Shown: in pieces, positions 33,236 through 49,200 of the stretch
Numbering within the stretch: position 1 is the stretch's first letter
How the letters are laid out: each line of letters starts with the position of its first letter
Assembly (NCBI RefSeq): GCF_001039355.2
Contig: NW_019773548.1
Span: forward strand, 458,618 to 520,617
Source of the DNA: Lingula anatina
Taxonomy: Eukaryota > Brachiopoda > Lingulata > Lingulida > Lingulidae
Direction: 5' to 3'
Length of the DNA stretch: 62,000 nt
Position numbers and translations under genes: made by a program
Notes under the pieces: generated by a model
What the model was told of the DNA's origin: nothing
The model's input: only the letters and a program-made list of their open reading frames with translations
Databases searched by the model: none

Positions 33236-36200
33236 ATTGCGCAATTCATCCTGTTCAGTGAGTGTAAAAAGAGGTTGATGTGCGCAATACTTACAAAAAT
33301 TTCAATTTTTTCAGCTGCCGGAAGAGATCTTTGGGTAACCCAGACAACCGATTTCTGCTGATCTTCAGAACTTCCAGTTTGGCTAAGTTGTCCAAGGTAT
33401 GCTCCTCCAAAACCTTGATCTTGTTGTTGTTTAATGTTCTGGAGAATAAAAAAGAAAGAAAATGGATGCCTTTTTCATGAACTCATAAATAGATCTTCAA
33501 TGTGAATAGACTGATATGCTGTTCACTCTAAATAAATAATAAGTTTTTTAATAGACATTCAATTAAAAGAACTTTTATCAAAGTCTAGTTTTTTTAAAAA
33601 AATTACCAACTAGATCCATTGTTCAAAATGTAAAGAACAGATGTTGTTGTTTCCACGTCTTTTCAATTCATTTAGATTTCCATCAATTAATCATAGAATT
33701 TCATGTGTTTGTGTCCCTGATACAAGTTCAGTGGGAACAGTGGCACAAAACTGCCACACAAAGTCACTGAAATAATACTTATCAAAACCCACAGGTGTGA
33801 AAAATTTACAAGATATACAGAAAAAAAGCTTTTTCAAAGAGTATGAGGGAATTCTATACAGAATGGCTGCACTCTTTAATTATCTAGAAATGTGCACGTA
33901 TTTATTATTCTTGTATCATTGTTGTTCAATATATTTTTCAAAAGCTGCATCAAGCACTCCACCCAACGCACAAACCCCATCTTGATCAATACTTTCTGCT
34001 TTCTCTTAGCTCTTGTCAAAATACTAAAGGTGCTAAAATGTCACATCACTTTATGTGCAAAAAAAAAGGCACTTACAGCTCCTACTGATAATATTCCAAG
34101 AACAGGAACTGTAGAGGTAGAAAAAAATCTTGGAAAATTAGAATGCACTATAATCTGTACACCAGATAAGCAATAAGCCCCAAAAAAACCTCACAGTCCT
34201 CTCTGAAAACACGACATTTTAGTCACCTAAAGAAATCTATACCAGGGTTTAACTCGCCTCTGATACGCTTCAGTGAATTTCCACTAAGCCCTCATCCAAT
34301 CATCAATAGTCAATGACTTCACTGACCCCTCCAATTATTAACATAAGATTTTGACACGTTTTTATCCACCCAATCCCCACACCAGATTGATCAATGTGTA
34401 AAAGTATTGTACTAACATTCTCTTATGGGTCCCTCCCTTCAGACAAATGATAGGGTTTGTGGGAGGGGGGGAGGGGGGGGAGGAGGCGAGTAAGAACAGA
34501 GAGTGTTTTTCCAAGGGAGACATGAAATATTATGAGACTTATTTCCCCACAGCAAAATATCATAACTAGAAAAGTACTCAGAAAGCAACCACCACATTCC
34601 GCATGCTCCTGTTAGTAACTTTCGCTTTATATGTCACCATCACTTGTACTGCTTTTAATTGAGGTGTTTGGAAATGAAGTGTAATAAGAAATAAAATAGA
34701 AAGAAAGCAAGAAAGATATCTCTTTTAGAAGCTACTCACAGTTGCTGCATGGCACTGTTATTCTCAAAGATCCCCAACTTGATTTCTGTCAGTTTGTTCA
34801 TGCTGAGATCCAGAGACTCCAAGGCAGGCAGGTCTTGGAGAACACTGCCATCTATAGCATCAATCTTGTTGGAGGCTCTGAAAAAGAGGAAGAGTGGTTC
34901 CACTTAATGAAAAATCAATTTGACATCCATTAGATGTAAAATCAAATATACAACTAGATTTCCAATTAACAATTTAAAAAATTCAAGGAAAGATTGTTTT
35001 GGTCTTTTTAAGACTTAGAGGGGGGAAAAAGGCTTTTACTAAAAAACAAAAAACATACACATGCCCCAAGTTTAAAATGAAATTTTGGTGAACCACAAAA
35101 TAGTTGATCTTGAAAACCCTACAAAAATCAACAATATTTTAATGATGATGAAGCCCTGGCCTTAACATTCCATCATGGACTGATCATATTTCTCCGAGAT
35201 ATCGCTAGATGACAGATTGGCAGATCTCATGCGAGGGCAGCACGTGTCATTAGACCTGCAGGGGGCCCCAAGACAAACTCAATGCACGGCCAGCCACATG
35301 TTTAACTACTAACACAGCAGCAGAAAAACTTTGGTTAAAATCAACCCTGGTTTAGCATAGTATCACTGTACACAAATCCATCCACTGGCACAATCTCCCA
35401 CCTCACAGCAGGGCAGATAATGTGCATCTTTTAAATATTCATAAAACTAAGACTCCTCTCTTTTCTTAAAACACACAATGCCACACCAAGCCCCCCCCCC
35501 TTACCCCTTCTCTTCAAAATCATAAAAATGCTTGACAAGGGCATTTTATTCTATTCTGCCTGGCCCTGGAGAGGGATGAAGCAGGAGCGGAGGAATTCTC
35601 CCCCTAGCAACAAGGCCTCAGCCCCTGCAGCTGGAAGGAAGCAGTCACTTTAATGTTACTAGTTACAGTGGTGTGGTGAATGCTGATGATACTGTTACTG
35701 CCGGCGGGGAGAGAACAACACTGCTGTAGTGAGGCAGAAAACACGTGAGGTGAAGTTTTGTAGATCTGTTTATCAGCAACAAGCTCTCCGTGCCAACATC
35801 AGTGATGGACCGAAATTATAATATTTGCCACTGCCGCAGGCTATTTGCTGATATTTTGTCCAGTTCAACTTTTATTGTCCTCTATGTTTTTTTTTTCCAT
35901 GGACCTTAGAAGCAAAATGTTTAAGTGATGAAAAAAACATCCCAGGCTTGACGGCAATTTAGAAGTTTTCTTTTTATTTGGCATAAAAGTTACTGAAATG
36001 TTGTCATAACATAGAGAAACATGCTTCATAAAGCACAGACTGTCCAATTATGTTTGTTTTCTTGCGAGAAGTCAACCTCCACTCTGATATGAAACCCTAA
36101 ATGTCAGCAATCTGTCAAATTTGCCTCCTGATATTTCACTGTGAATTTTGATAGGATAAGTGTCATTCCCTGTAAATTCTTTAAAACTATTCACATGTTT

Positions 36201-36358
36201 TGAATGTCTAAATTATTTCAGATATCTCAATAATTTCAAACTCAATTATTTTGAAAATTTCCTTTTTATCACTATTTCATTTCCATATATAATTTCCACA
36301 ACTTTTGAAATGTAATTCAGAGATTTCCCCTCATCCTTTTATCTTTTGAAAAGGAACC

Positions 36359-36425
<67 letters not shown>

Positions 36426-38904
36426 AGAAAAAAAGATGGGAAGAAAAACTCAAACCATTTTTCTACCCCCTCCCACTTACATGCCACTCCAATCCAATCT
36501 AATCCCCTACCAGCATGCTAGCTCTAAACACGCCAAACCTCAAAATAACAAAGACTAAAAGAAAAACTCTTCTTCTTCTATGTCTCATGTGTCATTTTTT
36601 CATTCAGCAGCCAAGGCACTTGCTCCCTCTCTTTTCTTTAATATAAAAGCCTATTACATGAAATTGTCAGCAACTTATGGTGATATGTCACTGTCAAGTT
36701 AATAAAGACATCTGTAAAAGGGACAGAAATAAACTGCAGCTGGTTAGAAAAAGTGACGTGGAAATTTAACTTCAGATGAGGTCCAACAAGAGAAGGGCAT
36801 GGTGAGAGAAAACAGAAAGGACGGAAGAGAAGAGTGCAGGAAGCTCCCTCTGCTGTCTTCTGGTCCAGCTNTACTTCAGATGAGGTCCAACAAGAGAAGG
36901 GTACGGAGAGAGTGAACAGAGAGGACGGAGAGAAGAGTGCAGGAAGCTCCCTCTGCTGTCTTCTGGTCCAGCTCGCAGCTGTCAATTTTTATTTACTACC
37001 TCCAACAAAGAGGTTATGTTTTCCCTTCTGTTTGTGGGTTGGTTGGTTTGTTTGCCTGTGCCCAACATTAAGCATAGAGTCATGGACGGATTTTGGTGTT
37101 GATAAATTAATTAATTAATTAATGGTTAATATTACTTAATTTATTCGTCGTGGCAGAGGTTGCAATGTCTGACTGCTTTTCTACTTTACCCATTTATTTA
37201 TTTATTAATTTATCCATTCATCCACTCATTTTTTAAAACTTCAATCATTTGTCTCATCTCACACATTTTTAAAATTTGACAATTCAACATTATTAAAGTT
37301 TCCACCCTGAGGATCAGCAATATCCTCCTCTCAGGACTGCGCCATTCTCAGGGTGGGTATCAGGAACGCTCTCTGCCAACAACTGGATGTAATTTGTTGC
37401 TGTGGTGTTCAGGGCGTTGAAGACTTGTCATCTTCCTCCCTGCTCGCCTCAAGTTTCACAGATTTGACAGCTACGCTGACAGCTCTGACCTAATTATTTC
37501 CACCAGTGTTCAAGCAGAGAGTGGTGAATGCAGTGTGTTTTTTGGGAGGAAATTTTGTAACTGAGACTCTGCAACGGGTTTTGAAGAACAAAAAATCTCT
37601 GAAGGGATTTTCTTTTTTGTTCCATATATATTTTTGGTGCATCTGTCTTTAAAACTCAAATTTTATGTATTTTATTGAATTGAAAACTTCTAAACTTATG
37701 AAGGACAAGGACATTTCTCTCCCTTTGAGATAAGAATTATTACACTCCTTTGCTCTCTATCTCTCTCTCTCTCACACACACACACACGCACACACACACA
37801 GTACTCTGTCACTATGTGTGCATCATCTCCTCGTCGTATTCATTTCTGGACAGGTTGTCTACCAGCATGTTCCACACACAACTCTGCTCACAGCGCAGTG
37901 GCTAGAGGCCAAGCATGGCTGCCATGTTGGACATCCACGGCACTTTTCTTTGATTTCACTCCAGTCCAACATTCCAAGAATGTTACCAGGTCATTTATTC
38001 ATTTATTTCTTCGCCATGTTATATTAAGACTTAACATTTGCCTTTTACATTTTTTTTTCAAAATACTTATACTTCATTCAAAATCCATTTTAGCTAAAAT
38101 TTGATATTTTTTATTCCATTTTATTTTTTTTTATTTAAGCAGCAAGAAATAAGCATCAACATTTCCATCAAATTATCATAATCATTATTAATTGTCCCAA
38201 TTTTAAAATTCCAATTTCAAAAACCTTAAGGGTTTGGAAGGAGGGGGGGGGGGGGAGAGNATCTGTGACACCTGGATGACAAGGCTTGGTGACATTGCAG
38301 TCTTATTTACACCTAAAACACACACCTGGGCCTGTATAGGAGCAGGACTTTAGACTGGTTACTAACTGAACTTGAAACTTCAAAACCAAAGTTTTGGGTT
38401 GTATTCAGAACACCAGACTAACTAGTACTTGGATGAAATATGGCGACCCACTTAAAATCTTGTCGTCTAATCCCCTAATAGACACTGAATATATTAAATC
38501 ATTATGCGATAAGCAAACAAGTGGGTCGGCCATATTTGATCCACAGACTAATTAGCCTGCTGTTGTCAATGCGGCCTTTGCAAACTCTGACTCACAGCAG
38601 ATCATATGCTGAAGTCAAGAACAGAGACACCCAGTTTAAATGCTACCACTGACACTCCATAGTAATACTTACAGATTCAACACCCTCAGTTCAGTCTTCA
38701 GTCCTAGTTTTGGCATAGCAGTCAACATGTTATTGCCAATTTTACTGAAAAGAGAAAAAATATAATACAGTACAGTCAAAACTTTGACCAAATAAGATGC
38801 CTTACTGAGTTATAACTTGCATTATGAAACAAAAGAAGAAAAGGGTGCTTTCAGGCAATGCAATAAAAAAAGTCAATAAATAAATGAATATGGTTAAAAT
38901 TATT

Positions 38905-38940
<36 letters not shown>

Positions 38941-41202
38941 AGAATGTTTGCGTAATAACAAAATATTTTAAAAATGTTCAAAAACTTTCCATAGTAATTT
39001 AATTTTCACATCACCTTTCACCTTTTGATAATCTTTTTTAGACAATTATTCAACGAACTACAAAAAATTAATTATTTTAAACAGGGGAAAATTATACCCT
39101 CACGTTCAAAATCCCTGATTAACTACCATACAGGCGCATTTTTCCACGGCTCACACACTACCTCTCAATGCTCAGTTTGGCCAGCGGGGACAGTACTATG
39201 GAGTATCATGATGGAGGAGGTGAACCAGGGCCATTAAATGTTGTTTTTGAGCAGCTGAGGAGTCAAAAGTAGTGTCATCAGCTACTGTCACCTCCACCAG
39301 CAGACTACAGCTGAACTGGACCATATCCACACTGGTAGCTAATTACGCCAGGCCTACTAACTTAACAAACATCATAGTGGACCCATACACTGGACACAGT
39401 AGCCAAATGATGAACGTAAATTGTTTTGGCTCCAAGGTGTTGGGTGTCAATTTAACTACATAATTCTACTACATCTGCTGACACTACCTATACTTTCATT
39501 ACTTGATTTTTTTCTTTCTTTTGTATGAACTGTGAAAAGAAAATTTAAGAATTATTTTGAGCATAAAACTTCAAAATTTATATTATTGGCAGCATATGCG
39601 CAAACAAGGTTAACCATCTTTTGCTTCAAATCTGTTATCTATGTCTTACAATTTCTAGATAAATGCTAAGTAATTTTGACTCAAAATTAAACATAAAACT
39701 AGACCAAGTCATCACTGACATAATTTCACCAGCATTTATGATGTTAAAAGGGAGAGAAACAGAGATGAACTGAAAAAGTTTCCGTTCTTCAGCCATGAAA
39801 TAAACTGAAATGCAGCCATTCAGTGTCGTCTGCTAAGAATTTAACCTGTTGTTGCCAAGTCACATATTTATGTCTGGGAGATTATTGCTGTAATTACCTC
39901 ATACAAAACAGAACTTTTTGTTTTCAACTTCAATATTCTGGCATATTTTCACTTTAAAAGTGAAAGAAAATGAGTGGAATGTGTTTCTGCCTGATGGACA
40001 CTTTATAAGACCCACAGTTTAAGCCCCGTTCAATAAAACCAATGCTATTTATGTTTCTCAGTCCCACAGAGGGCTTTGTGTTTACACAACTCACATTTCT
40101 CCCTATTTCTNGTTTCTGCACCCACTCACCCCCACGTCCCACCAAAATGATACCAAACTTTTGTATTGATTGGTAAAACAACATCCCATTCCATGTGCTC
40201 AGGTCAAGACGTGACCTCTGAATGAATACAATCTAATTAAATGATTCAGAGAGAAAAGAATTTCAATCAATCACTTTTCTTCTTGCATGTTTCGGTTTCT
40301 TTTATCACGAAATTATGAATTTTTTTGGACGATCATAAGAAATGAATAGATTAATTTTATGGAAAAAATCAACCATTTGAGAGGGGTTGATTCAATGAAA
40401 CAAAAAATTTAGGGGTAATTTATATGTGGTCTAACATATAAAAACTGAACAAAAGAAGGGGTCAAGATACCATCCAAATTGTAAAGAGTCAAAAGAAGGT
40501 AGAATGGGAAAACATCAAATTAGGTCAAAAACTTGCCTCCCAACTCAATAATGTAAGCTATCTGGGGCACAAATGATCTCCCAAATATGATGTTAACCTG
40601 ACATGTCACACAAATGTGCAGATTTAAACAGAACTTGACCTGTCAGATTTTTTTCACGAATTTTTATGGAGTCACTCATCTCTTTCTCTTTCTCAAACAA
40701 ACACACACACAGCACAACTCTCTTAGAACTGAAATTTAGATTAAAACCATCTTCAGCACAATACACAGGTTACAGAATATGAATTATATAATCAAAACTG
40801 CTCAAACACTGGGGAGTCTTTTCCACCTGCAACATGCCAATAAGACATCAGTCAGAGAGAGTCAAATCTTGAGATTGCATGAGGCCAGTGAGGCCATGTA
40901 ACGGGTCAAACCAAAGCCAAGGAGAGCAAACGCAAGATGGACATTAGCAGCCATAAAAAAAGACCCTCAAGAGGCAGAGACTGCACCCTCTTAGCTCATT
41001 TCTTGGAGATGACCAAAGGTGGCTGTCCTGTAATCCAGATCAAATCTTCAGAGTGTGTCATACAAGAGGAAAGCACTTCCTGACTCCTGAGACTAGCACA
41101 CACACAGACCACACAGTATTCTTCATGACATTTGTGGTCCAAATAACTTTCACTTTCACTTTCACTAGCCACGCCCAACCCATTCACACACACCCCAAAA
41201 TA

Positions 41203-41237
<35 letters not shown>

Positions 41238-44200
41238 CAGTATTACAGCCACAGAAAAAAAATGAAAAAAATCTACTGATTAAGAATTATTTTCAAAGAA
41301 TTATTAGGATTTTGAACTGTACTTACAGCTCCTGCAATCCTGGTAGATGTGAAAATACTGATGCATTGACGCTGGTCAGCTGATTTCTGTTTAAGTTCCT
41401 GAAAAAAAAATACAGTTCTTTTAGATTTCTCTTAATATATTCATATTTAGTTCAGACATTTATTCATAATATGTCCTACTGATAGGAAGCATTAATGGGG
41501 GATGGAGGGAGAGAGGGAAAATACCAAAAGAATGTATAGTATTGCCTCCAGATCCTGATCTCTCAGCAAATGCTAAATATATTCATGTTTTTGCAAAGGA
41601 AATAACAGTTGAGAAATCATGGAAGAAAAGGTAGGAGAGAGAGTAATATCAGCCCAGCTTTATTGAACTTATTGCATTGCCTTTTTGCTATTAAAAGAAC
41701 CAATCCCAATAGCAACTCAAACTTTCCCCTCTCAGTCACGTTTTCACACCATTGCCCCATAGTAGCAGTATGCATTTCATCACTCCGCGTAAGAAAACAA
41801 ATCAAAACTTAACTATTCCCCCCAAGCCCCAATCAGATTCCCTGGAGATAAGCACTAAGCTGCTGAAGTGGGTTATTCTATTCCATCAGCACACTCCCGT
41901 CTTGGCTACCAAGATATGCGCTCTATTCACTTCACACCTGGGCCTCTTTAAACTTGTGGTTTGTTTTCAATGGACCCATTATGCAACCCATGCTCAGCTA
42001 CCTTGAATGGCTGGCCCTTTACTTCAGTTTAATTCACAATTGTGGCAAGCAGGAAGCTTAATTATTTAACAGGATGACTGGTATAATACAAAACCCATAA
42101 TATTGTCAACTATTACCATATTTGTTCAATCATTATGAAAAATTTATGAAAAAGTCCTTTTTTGTTACAGAGCAACACCTGCAGAGCATCCATGTCACAC
42201 AACTATGAAATCGCTTCTAACGTCAACGTCAACCATATTACGATCTATGTACAGTGTTCAACACCAATCAACAGGTTTCTCTATAAAAATTATCCACACA
42301 TGCAAATTAAACATTAATTTTCCTTCAAAGTTGTTCAGGTGGTTGACGTTCTTTTCGTCAGCATTTCAAATTCAATTCCTTCAGCTGCACATATGTTACT
42401 CCACGGCATGGAACACCTGTGATGCTGCATCATTGGATATCAAACATGGTTCTAAAATTGCCAAAGAATGACAGCCAACCCTCGTCTGATCAATACAAGT
42501 CACTGACACCAGTTATAATATTAGTCTTATTTCAATATACGCCACCTGTTCTCTTCTCTGTTTCATAAAGAACATACCAAAAAACCAAACAACAAAAAAA
42601 TGAAATAGATTTTTTATTGTCTCTTGTACAATGACAGTAACAAAAAAACTTGTTTCTCAAGGGATAGCGTGATTTTTACCTTCCAGGTGTGTTTAAAAAG
42701 GAGTCAAATGTCATGTCTCTTAAGTAACAAACACTCTCTGCTCTCTTCATTTACATCTGTAACCAAACAACTTTTTTTCATTACATCCCCAAAGGGACAA
42801 ATTTTAGTTGAGTGTAATTTTCTGTGCAGAAACATCCCTCCCATGAACAGTACTATTGCGTAATTAGTTGAACAGCAAACCTTGACATCTATCAATTACA
42901 ATGCGTGCCCTGCCTGATTCAGAAAACCACCAAAAACACAGATCTAATCTCTTATCAAACTCCCCGAGCCTGGTCAACTTTGATCTCTAACAAAACCTAC
43001 ACATTTCATCTGCTTGAAACCAGCTACCATGGACACTGTCATAAACCATTTCCAGGGCCCTTCAAAATTTTTTTTTCCCTTTATCCCCTACACTTATCAT
43101 CTCTGCTGGCCAATAAAATATAAAACAGCTACAGTTTGTGTATTTGTGTCTATTTGTTGCCTAGAATCAATTAAACATGCAATAGTGAAAGTGAATACAC
43201 TTATCGTACCAACCATTTACATAAACTAAATCACAGCTATGTAGAGTTCATAACCACCTTGTTTCTCTTCAGTTATGAACAATATGGACAAGAAAGGGGG
43301 GTGTTAACAGTTTATCTCAATCCTAGTAACAATATTGACCATTAATGTCATATTAACACATTAATCATGGCAAGATAAATATTTAGGTAAACAATTAAGA
43401 TCTAGGGTTATTGTGTATGATTTATACAACCAATGGTTTAGACTTAAGTTCAACATGGAGACCAATTGCCACTCATCAAACTCAAGTGACAGCAACATTA
43501 TAAATATTTTCATATAATTATATCTGAAATTTGAAATGCTTCATGAAGTCTAGCTAAAATTAAGTGATGCTTTTCAATAAGTTGAACTGCAGAAATTTCT
43601 CATAGCCTCTCCATTAAAAGGTAAAAGTTCTTTACGAACCATAAATATTTTTACAGGTCATTTTGTTGAGTACACGTGGTGCATAGAAGTCCACAGATCT
43701 GTGTTCTAGTACAGTCATATGTAGACTTCCTAAGACTTTTCTCTGAATTGTGCCTTGTGGTTGACAGCTTATGATATTTATATAAACCATGAGGAGGAAA
43801 TTGCTCACTTCTTCCCATTATAGAGGTAAATTAATTTTATTGCTTTTTTTTCTTTCTTATTTTTTCAGAAGACCAAACAGCTATAAAAAAACTAAGACAT
43901 AAAACCAAACATTTTGTTATTCTGAAGCAAATACACAGAGAATAAAGTTTTTTGTCCATTTGGTATATATTTTCTTTAATTTAATATAGAAATATAAGGA
44001 TTTCATATTCAATTTTTAAACATTTATATGCAGTCTTCCACCACATTTTGATTTCTTCTATACATACACATATACCAGATGACAACAGTTGACATCTGGC
44101 CCCGATACCTCTATAAAATTAAATTTTAAATCACAGTTCATCCGAATTTATTCAAAGTTGTAAATGACCAGGTGAGAAGAAATAGCACGCTACTTTTAAG

Positions 44201-46238
44201 TTAATTAAACCCATGAGTTTCTAAGGGATACCCCCACAACCCTCAAAAACATCCACTTTCAACTCAACACAATAGTTTCCCCACTCACTCCATACCAGAA
44301 TCTAAGTAGGAATGAAACCATTAAATACCAATTTCAGTGATTACCCTCACCCTGTAATGGGCAGAGAGGTAACCAAGCATGCCACCAGGAGAGACAGGGG
44401 GGATAGTACAGATAGATTTTATTACCTCTGCTGTTTTCTACAAGATTCACTCTAAAGTTAACCAGTGACCACAAATGGGAGCTAACCAAGTCTTACCATA
44501 AAGAAAGCTTTGTAATTTGTCCTTTTGAATAGGATTATCTATTAGACAAGTTGTTATCTAGATTAGTCCTGTTTTCAACCACAGCAGTATGATACAAGCC
44601 GCTTGAGGTCACAAGATTTCTAGCTATCTGCGCCCCTATGCCAGACTATCTAACACATTTGTTTTAATTAAATTGATGAATTGCCTACAAAGTAATAAAG
44701 ATGTGCCTTATTAGCTGGAACAATAAATCAACACACTTCCCCCACTTTCAGCAATCACTTGTCCTAGAACAGTGCTGAGTTAGGTCAGACAAAATCAATG
44801 CAGGTTAAAAGATCAAAATATGTTCACATGTCTTGTGATTGAATTACCCTGAATTTCATTCCAGTTAAAGCCAATCTTGTTTTCCTAGATACCCCTGTAA
44901 CCTGCTCCCTCTCAACAATTCCAACATTTTTATCTTCTCATCACAAAAAAATATCACTTACTTACATTTACTCTATCATATAGGCATAATACAAACTATC
45001 TGAAACACAAAATTATCTAAATATTGATTTACAAATTGAACCTCACACCTGTAAAAGTTCAGTTAATTCAGAATCAATCACTCAAATCAGTGAAGTGGAA
45101 CCAGTAGCTAGGTCAGCACTGGGGGGGGGGGGGGGGGGGGGGNTATTTCTGCACCCACTCACCCCCGCGTCCCACCAAAATGATACCAAACTTTTGTATT
45201 GATTGGTAAAACAACATCCCATTCCATGTGCTCAGGTCAAGACGTGACCTCTGAATGAATACAATCTAATTAAATGATTCAGAGAGAAAAGAATTTCAAT
45301 CAATCACTTTTCTTCTTGCATGTTTCGGTTTCTTTTATCACGAAATTACAAATTTTTTTGGACGATCATAAGAAATGAATAGATTAATTTTATGGAAAAA
45401 ATCAACCATTTGAGAGGGGTTGATTCAATGAAACAAAAAATTTAGGGGTAATTTATATGTGGTCTAACATATAAAAACTTAACAAAAGAAGGGGTCAAGA
45501 TACCATCCAAATTGTAAAGAGTCAAAAGAAGGTAGAACGGGAAAACATCAAATTAGGTCAAAAACTTGCCTCCCAACTCAATATGGTAAGCTATCTGGGG
45601 CACAAATGATCCCCCAAATATGATGTTAAACTGACATGTCACACAAATGTGCAGATTTAAACAGAACTTGACCTATCAGATTTTTTTCACGAATTTTTAT
45701 GGAGTCACTCATCCCTTTCTCTTTCTCTCTCTCTCTCAAACAAACAGACACACAGCACAACTCTCTTAGAACTGAAATTTAGATTAAAACCATCTTCAGC
45801 ACAATACACAGGTTACAGAAAATGAATTATATAATCAAAACTGCTCAAACACTGGGGAGTCTTTTCCACCTGCAACATGCCAATAAGACATCAGTCGGAG
45901 AGAGTCAAATCTTGAGATTGCATGAGGCCAGTGAGGCCGTGTAACGGGTCAAACCAAAGCCAAGGAGAGCAAACGCAAGATGGACATTAGGAGCCATAAA
46001 AAAGACCCTCAAGAGGCAGAGACTGCACCCTCTTAGCTCATTTCTTGGAGATGACCAAAGGTGGCTGTCCTGTAATCCAGATCAAATCTTCAGAGTGTGT
46101 CATACAAGAGGAAAGCACTCCCTGACTCCTGAGACTAGCACACACACAGACCACACAGTATTCTTCATGACATTTGTGGTCCAAATAACTTTCACTTTCA
46201 CTAGCCACACCCACCCCATTCACACACACCCCAAAATA

Positions 46239-46281
<43 letters not shown>

Positions 46282-49200
46282 CAGTATTACAGCCACAGAA
46301 AAAAAAATGAAAAAAATCTACTGATTAAGAATTATTTTCAAAGAATTAATAGGATTTTGAACTGTACTTACAGCTCCTGCAATCCTGGTAGATGTGAAAA
46401 TACTGATGCATTGACGCTGGTCAGCTGATTTCTGTTTAAGTTCCTGAAAAAAAAATACAGTTCTTTTAGATTTCTCTTAATATATTCATATTTAGTTCAG
46501 ACATTTATTCATAATATGTCCTACTGATAGGAAACATTAATGGGGGATGGAGGGAGAGAGGGAAATACCCAAAGAATGTATAGTATTGCCTCCAGATCCT
46601 GATCTCTCAGCAAATGCTAAATATATTCATGTTTTTGAAAAGGAAATAACAGTTGAGAAATCATGGAAGAAAAGGTAGGAGAGAGAGTAATATCAGCCCA
46701 GCTTTATTGAACTTATTGCATTGCCTTTTTGCTATTAAAAGAACCAATCCCAATAGCAACTCAAACTTTCCCCTCTCAGTCACGTTTTCACACCATGGCC
46801 CCATAGTAGCAGTATGCATTTCATCACTCCGCGTAAGAAAACAAATCAAAACTTAACTATTCCCCCCAAGCCCCAATCAGATTCCCTGGAGATAAGCACT
46901 AAGCTGCTGAAGTGGGTTATTCTATTCCGTCAGCACACTCCCGTCTTGGCTACCAAGATATGTGCTCTATTCACTTCACACCTGGGCCTCTTTAAACTTG
47001 TGGTTTGTTTTCAATGGACCCATTATGCAACCCATGCTCAGTTTCCTTCAAAACCAGCTACCTTGAATGGCTGGCCCTTTACTTCAGTTTAATTCATAAT
47101 TGTGGCAAGCAGGAAGCTTAATTATTTAACAGGATGACTGGTATAATACAAAACCCATAATATTGTCAACTATTACCATATTTGTTCAATCATTATGAAA
47201 AATTTATGAAAAAGTCCTTTTTTGTTACAGAGCAACACCTGCAGAGCACCCATGTCACACAACTAAGAAATCGCTTCTAACGTCAACGTCAACCGTATTA
47301 CGATCTATGTACAGTGTTAAACACCAATCAACAGGTTTCTCTATAAAAATTATCCACACATGCAAATTAAACATTAATTTTCCTTCAAAGTTGTTCAGGT
47401 GGTTGACGTTCTTTTCGTCAGCATTTCAAATTCAATTCCTTCAGCTGCACATATGTTACTCCACGGCATGGAACACCTGTGATGCTGCATCATTGGATAT
47501 CAAACATGGTTCTAAAATTGCCAAAGAATGACAGCCAACCCTCGTCTGATCAATACAAGTCACTGACACCAGTTATAATATTAGTCTTATTTCAATATAC
47601 GCCACCTGTTCTCCTCTCTGTTTCATAAAGAACATACCAAAAAACCAAACAACAAAAAAATGAAATAGTTTTTAATAGTCTCTTGTACAATGACAGTAAC
47701 AAAAAAACTTGTTTCTCAAGGGATAGCATGATTTTTACCTTCCAGGTGTGTTTAAAAAGGAGTCAAATGTCATGTCTCTTAAGTAACAAACACTCTCTGC
47801 TCTCTTGATTTACATCTGTAACCAAACGACTTTTTTTACATTATATCCCCAAGGGGAAAAATTTCGGTTGAGTGTAATTTTCTGTGCAGAAACATCCCTC
47901 CTCTGAACAGTACTATCTGGTAATTAGTTGAGCAGCAAACCTTGACATCTATCAATTACAATGTGTGCCCTGCCTGATTCAGAAAACCACCAAAAACACA
48001 GATCTAATCTCTTATCAAACTCCCCGAGCCTGGTCAACTTTGATCTCTAACAAAACCTACACATTTCATCTGCTTGAAACCAGCTACCATGAACACTGTC
48101 ATACACATTTCTGGGAACCCTTCAAAATTGCATTATTTTTTCACCTTTATCCCCTACACTTATCATCTCTGCTGGCCAATAAAATATAAAACAGCTACAG
48201 TTTGTGTATTTGTGTCTATTTGTTGCCTAGAATCAATCAAACATGCAATAGTGAAAGTGAATACACCTATCGTACCAACCACTTACATAAACTAAATCAC
48301 AGCTATGTAGAGTTCATAACCACCTTGTTTCTCTTCAGTTATGAACAATATGGACAAGAAAGGGGGGTGTTAACAGTTTATCTCAATCCTAGTAACAATA
48401 TTGACCATTAATGTCATATTAACACATTAATCATGGCAAGATAAATATTTAGGTAAACAATTAAGATCTAGGGTTATTGTGTATGATTTATACAACCAAT
48501 GGTTTAGACTCCGGTTCAACATGGAGACCAATTGCCACTCAACAAACTCAAGTGACAGCAACATTATAAATATTTTTATATAATTCTGTTTGAAATTTGA
48601 AATGCTTCTCGAATTCTCCCTAAAATAAAATGATGTTTTTCAATAATTTGACCTGCAGACATTTTTCATAGCCTCTCCATTAAAAAGTAAAAGTTCTTTA
48701 CGAACCATAAATTATGTTTGACTATTCACAGGTCATTTTGTTGAGTACATGTGGTGCATAGAAGTCCACAGATCTGTGTTCTAGTACAGTCATATGTAGA
48801 CTTCCTAAGACTTTTCTCTGAATTGTGCCTTGTGGTTGACAGCTTTTGATATTTATATAAACCATGAGGAGGAAATTGCTCACTTCTTCCAATTATCAAA
48901 GAGGTAAATTAATTTTATTGCTATTTTTTTTTTNNNNNNNNNNNNNNNNNNNNNNNNNNNNNNNNNNNNNNNNNNNNNNNNNNNNNNNNNNNNNNNNNNN
49001 NNNNNNNNNNNNNNNNNNNNNNNNNNNNNNNNNNNNNNNNNNNNNNNNNNNNNNNNNNNNNNNNNNNNNNNNNNNNNNNNNNNNNNNNNNNNNNNNNNNN
49101 NNNNNNNNNNNNNNNNNNNNNNNNNNNNNNNNNNNNNNNNNNNNNNNNNNNNNNNNNNNNNNNNNNNNNNNNNNNNNNNNNNNNNNNNNNNNNNNNNNNN

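Larger units (their letters stand above)
30986..33294. other. LRIG intron 6
   Basis: Holds (GT)n at 31389-31434, (TA)n at 31649-31731, a 32-bp minisatellite at 31963-32135 and (AAAT)n at 33201-33237. No other feature is seen. Confidence 0.6.
34878..38672. other. LRIG intron 4
   Basis: Contains (CA)n at 36364-36422, an unmerged contig overlap at 36771-36973 around the single N at 36871, and another contig join at 38260 next to a poly-G run. No gene or nameable transposon is seen. Confidence 0.5.

Noticed and set aside
41327-46443. Tandem duplication of an LRIG LRR exon as a real gene feature
   Set aside because: The whole 5-kb surroundings are repeated, and the block is bounded by single Ns with a direct join of the outer contigs. 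An uncollapsed haplotype is the simpler reading.
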